DNA of 64,000 bases. It comes from a bacterium (GTDB taxonomy: Bacteria > Bacillota > Bacilli > Lactobacillales > Streptococcaceae). Positions 60,547-64,000 of this stretch are shown here, in pieces. The notes under the pieces are model-generated. The model did no database searches, had not been told where the DNA came from, and saw only the letters and a program-made list of their open reading frames with translations. The stretch's first letter is position 1. Each line of letters begins with the position of its first letter. The position numbers and the translations under genes were made by a program. The stretch covers positions 80,207 to 144,206 of the forward strand of contig CAJNDF010000007.1 of NCBI GenBank assembly GCA_905221455.1, written 5' to 3'.

Positions 60547-60625
60547 AAAAAAGAGCACACAATTCAAATCGCTTAGGGCTGCTGGATTCCTCCCCTGACC
60601 CGCTTCACGCAGAACTGTTGCTCCA
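60547..60625 (-). ncRNA. ffs: Signal recognition particle RNA (small bacterial form)
   Basis: The minus strand reads GCGTGAAGCGGGTCAGGGGA followed by GGAATCCAGCAGCC, the conserved helix-8 tetraloop and symmetric-loop region of SRP RNA. The 5' GGAGCAACA and the 3' TGTGTGCTC pair to close the hairpin, and seven T residues follow as terminator. About 79 nt. It binds Ffh and serves membrane protein targeting. Position between tadA and dut is the same as in pneumococci. A TATAAT with upstream TG lies just before it. Confidence 0.9.
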
Positions 60626-60631
60626 TTATTT

Positions 60632-60656
60632 ATTATATCACATTCCTATTCATTTT
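60632..60656 (-). promoter_or_regulatory. Promoter of the SRP RNA gene
   Basis: TGTGATATAAT on the minus strand is an extended -10 (TGA-TATAAT) 7 bp before the RNA start; TTTAAA lies 16 bp further up as a weak -35. Confidence 0.65.
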
Positions 60657-60666
60657 AAAAGAAAAA

Positions 60667-61134
60667 TTATTTTTTCCGTCTATTTCTAAAAAAGTCCTGC
60701 ATAATAGCTGCGCATTCATCTTCCAAAATTCCCGTTTCAACCTCCACACGATGATTGAGACGCTCATCTGTCAAGATATCATACAAACTCCCAGCAGCGC
60801 CAAATTTCTGATTTTTAGCCCCATAGACCACGTTTGGAATGCGGGCGAGTCCAATCGCCCCACTACACATGACACAAGGCTCAATGGTCACAAAAAGCGT
60901 ACAATCGAGCAGGCGCCAACTCTCTTCACTCGCGTTCGCATTCTCTATAGCCATAATCTCAGCATGCATAACCGCTCGTTGCAGTTCCTCACGCGCATTG
61001 TGCCCACGACCAATGATTTCCCCATCTTTGACAATCACACAACCAATTGGAATTTCATCGTGTTCCAAGGCAATCTCAGCCTCTCTCAAAGCTTCCCTCA
61101 TAAAGATTTCTTTTTCTTCAACTGTATAATTCAT
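60667..61134 (-). CDS. tadA: tRNA-specific adenosine deaminase
   Basis: The 155-residue zinc enzyme turns A34 of tRNA-Arg(ACG) into inosine. Motifs: MHAEIMAI (His and catalytic Glu) and EPCVMCSGA (the two Cys). ATG 61134 is used. Length and motifs are normal. It stands alone between the purA terminator and SRP RNA. Confidence 0.93.
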   Translation of the reverse strand: MNYTVEEKEIFMREALREAEIALEHDEIPIGCVIVKDGEIIGRGHNAREELQRAVMHAEIMAIENANASEESWRLLDCTLFVTIEPCVMCSGAIGLARIPNVVYGAKNQKFGAAGSLYDILTDERLNHRVEVETGILEDECAAIMQDFFRNRRKK

Positions 61135-61188
61135 CAATTTCCCTTTTCCTACTTGTCGATTTTATTATTATATCATGAATCCCAACAC

Positions 61189-61214
61189 AAAAAAAGCCAC
61201 CGAATGCGGTGACT
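61189..61214 (-). terminator. Terminator of purA
   Basis: AGTCACCG-CATT-CGGTGGCT followed by seven T residues on the minus strand. Confidence 0.85.
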
Positions 61215-61230
61215 CTATAGGGAGATTATT

Positions 61231-61296
61231 ATGAAAAAGAAAAGTTTAGGATATTTGTTACAACAAGTTAGGAGGTCTTCTTGTAACTGTCTATAG
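61231..61296 (+). other. Possible 21-codon ORF on the opposite strand
   Basis: ATG 61231 with GGGAG nine bases upstream opens MKKKSLGYLLQQVRRSSCNC and one more residue. The segment also has a GTTACAAC/CTTGTAAC inverted repeat. I see no promoter and do not know such a peptide, so it may be chance or a leader of a small RNA. Confidence 0.2.
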
Positions 61297-61333
61297 TATA
61301 CCCGACCTATCTTAAACAAATCTTAAAAATCTC

Positions 61334-62689
<1,356 letters not shown>

Positions 62690-62698
62690 TTACAATTT

Positions 62699-62727
62699 AT
62701 TATAAGAAAAAATCGCCTTTTTATCAA
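62699..62727 (-). promoter_or_regulatory. Promoter of purA
   Basis: TTGATA, 17 bp, TATAAT on the minus strand. The transcript would have a leader of about 70 nt. Confidence 0.7.
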
Positions 62728-62823
62728 GAAGAAACAATAGAAAGATTTGCTATTTCCAACTATTAAAAAAAGATTTAAAAAAATTACCAGCTATTTATTG
62801 TTATATTGCCATAAAAAAGTAAG

Positions 62824-62836
62824 TTTGTTCGGAAAT
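62824..62836 (-). promoter_or_regulatory. Candidate PurR box upstream of purA
   Basis: ATTTCCGAACAAA on the minus strand matches the PurBox AWWWCCGAACWWT at 12 of 13 positions. It lies about 100 bp above the purA -35 region, close to the comW end. Confidence 0.4.
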
Positions 62837-62850
62837 TCACTAAAATGACC

Positions 62851-63087
62851 TCAACAAGAAATAAAACCCCGATTCATTATCATCTTTTCAAGATAAAAAC
62901 GATAAGCAACACGATAATGGTAAACAATAAAATCTCTACGACACCCAATACCATATCGAACTAAATAATAAATCAAAAATTTAAAATGAAAATGTTCCCA
63001 GTCCCAACTATTATCAAAGAAAGTAGCATACTCTTCTTCGATACTGTCATAGAAATCAGCCATCTGATCATAAATACTTTGTAGCAT
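62851..63087 (-). CDS. comW: Competence positive factor ComW
   Basis: The 78-residue protein matches my memory of pneumococcal ComW over the whole length, in particular DWEHFHFKFLIYYLVRYGIG and RRDFIVYHYRVAYR. ComW stabilises and activates the competence sigma factor ComX and is an early competence gene. It lies upstream of purA as in pneumococci. ATG 63087 is nine bases after AAAGGAG; an ATG at 63093 is too close to that site. Its presence points to the S. pneumoniae/pseudopneumoniae/mitis branch and shows sigma X use is intact, which bears on the CIN-boxes in this window. Confidence 0.92.
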   Translation of the reverse strand: MLQSIYDQMADFYDSIEEEYATFFDNSWDWEHFHFKFLIYYLVRYGIGCRRDFIVYHYRVAYRFYLEKMIMNRGFISC

Positions 63088-63471
63088 AAGCATACACTCC
63101 TTTTTTCTATTTATGAACTTATTCTAACAAAAAATTATAAACAGTTATTATAAAATCCTGAATTGCTCAAATACCAACCTCAACAAGATAAAAAATAGAA
63201 AAAGTTGACAGAATAGAAATAAATATCTTAAATAAATTTCAAACCATTAAAGACCTAAAAAGGTCTCCTTAAGACTTTTAGATTTGCAATATTTATATTG
63301 GTTAAATCCTCAAAAAGCACAGTTTCACTTGCAATCATTGCTCAAAAATAGCTGTCAGTGAAATTTCTCTCGTCAATAATAAAAAGGCTCTATAATATTT
63401 GTAGTGGGTACCCCCTATGGATATTATGGAGCCTATTTTGTTGTAGAAAAAAGTTCCATAGAAAAAATCAT
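63088..63471. other. Spacer between comW and the transposase remnant
   Basis: The comW side has TGTTGAGGTTGGTATTTGAG (minus strand, about 63155-63190), which is like a ComE-box half pair but with shorter spacing. Beyond it lie low-complexity AT-rich sequence and the palindrome 63386-63433 (GGCTCTATAATAT / ATATTATGGAGCC). No gene seen. Confidence 0.4.
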
Positions 63472-63806
63472 ATGGAATCATTACTTTTTATCACAAAACT
63501 ACTTGATATCCAAGACTCAAACATCAAAATTCTAGATATCATCAATATGGATACACATAAGGAAATCATCGCTAAACTGGACTACGATGCTCCGTCTTGC
63601 CCTGAGTGCGGAAGTCAAATGAAGAAATATGACTTTCAAAAACATTCTAAGATTCCTTACCTCGAAACGACTGGTATGTCTACTAGAAATCTTCTAATAA
63701 AGCGACGTTTTAAGTGCTATCAGTGTTAGAAAATGATGGTAGCTGAGACTTCTATCGTCACGAAAAATATCACTTATCATTAGGTGCAAGACAGATTATT
63801 AATTAC
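63386..63806 (+). mobile_element. Remnant of an ISL3-family insertion sequence
   Basis: From 63472 the frame MESLLFITKLLDIQDSNIKI continues to a zinc-binding part (CPECGSQMKKYD, then FKCYQC), the usual N-terminus of ISL3 (IS1167-like) transposases. A TAG at 63727 stops it; the following codons still read KMMVAETSIVTKNI, so the stop is a point mutation, and the rest of the transposase is gone. The palindrome at 63386-63433 is probably the left end of the element. Non-functional. Confidence 0.75.
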
Positions 63807-63811
63807 ATAAC

Positions 63812-63833
63812 AAAAAAAGAGGTCGAAACCTCC
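63812..63833 (-). terminator. Terminator after tRNA-Asn
   Basis: GGAGGT-TTCG-ACCTCT followed by a T-run on the minus strand; ends the rRNA-tRNA unit. Confidence 0.75.
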
Positions 63834-63845
63834 TTTAATTAACTA

Positions 63846-63919
63846 CTCCGCCAGTAGGACTCGAACCTACGACATCATGATTAACAGTCATGCGCTACTA
63901 CCAACTGAGCTATGGCGGA
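63846..63919 (-). tRNA. tRNA-Asn (GTT)
   Basis: The minus strand gives a 74-nt cloverleaf: acceptor TCCGCCA / TGGCGGA, D arm with AGCTCAGTTGGTAG, anticodon loop CTGTTAA with GTT, and T arm GGTTCGAGTCC. It follows 5S rRNA by about 4 nt. Confidence 0.97.
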
Positions 63920-63923
63920 ATAA

Positions 63924-64000
63924 AGCTAAGCGACTTCCATATCTCACAGGGGGCAACCCCCAACTACTTCCGGCGTTCTAGGGCTTAACTTCTGTGTTCG
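63924..64000 (-). rRNA. rrf: 5S ribosomal RNA (3' part)
   Basis: The minus strand reads CGAACACAGAAGTTAAGCCC at the window edge and continues GCCGGAAGTAGTTGGGGG to GGAAGTCGCTTAGCT, the end of streptococcal 5S rRNA. The 5' part lies outside the window, so an rRNA operon ends here. Confidence 0.95.

Noticed and set aside
61231..61296. The 21-codon plus-strand ORF as a confirmed peptide gene
   Set aside because: No promoter seen and no similar copies; kept only as a low-confidence entry.

Overview
The window is chromosomal DNA of a mitis-group Streptococcus close to S. pneumoniae, S. pseudopneumoniae and S. mitis. The evidence is a comAB-purCLFMNHDEKB-bgaC gene order like that of the pneumococcal chromosome, a 78-residue ComW next to purA, BOX elements, seven choline-binding protein genes and three TNCGAATA-type competence (CIN) contexts. 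Two genes I would expect in a typical pneumococcus, strH beside the GntR regulator and vanZ beside purN, are missing, so S. mitis or S. pseudopneumoniae is more likely than S. pneumoniae. That species call is inference.

Layout. 1-3.4 kb: start of a nucleoside phosphorylase gene, a sugar O-acetyltransferase, a VOC protein and a CAP-domain choline-binding protein. 3.4-11.5 kb: a galactoside operon (bgaC, four mannose-family PTS subunits, agaS, galM) with a divergent GntR regulator. 11.7-26.3 kb: the purine operon from purC to purB. 26.4-30 kb: comB and comA. 30.1-34.2 kb: an unusual peptide island, described below. 34.4-37.5 kb: two choline-binding proteins, one with a frameshift in its signal peptide, and a GNAT/small-protein pair. 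37.6-45.3 kb: acpP, plsX, recO, araT, a YeiH-type exporter, a CoA-binding protein and polA. 45.4-55.5 kb: four choline-binding protein genes between inverted copies of an Rpn-family nuclease gene, each followed by extra C-terminal cassettes. 55.6-64 kb: prs, a PrsW-like protease, carbonic anhydrase, radA, a phosphatase, dut, SRP RNA, tadA, purA, comW, an ISL3-type transposase remnant, tRNA-Asn and the end of a 5S rRNA gene.

The peptide island reads, in transcription order on the minus strand: a 53-codon double-glycine peptide gene, an HPK10-type histidine kinase, a LytTR response regulator, four tandem 16-codon micro-ORFs, four small hydrophobic peptide genes (three with a Gly-Gly leader motif), a 62-residue membrane protein and then comA/comB. 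Each micro-ORF has its own strong ribosome-binding site and its own TTCGAATA box, the core of the late-competence (sigma X) promoter. I read the island as a pheromone-controlled, competence-linked peptide system next to the ComAB exporter. I do not recognise the micro-peptides or the pheromone from any described family.

Other points of interest are Rpn genes with intragenic start sites and tandem C-terminal cassettes that flank an invertible choline-binding protein island, a poly-A tract frameshift in a secreted NlpC/P60 choline-binding protein, and structured spacers inside the purine operon.
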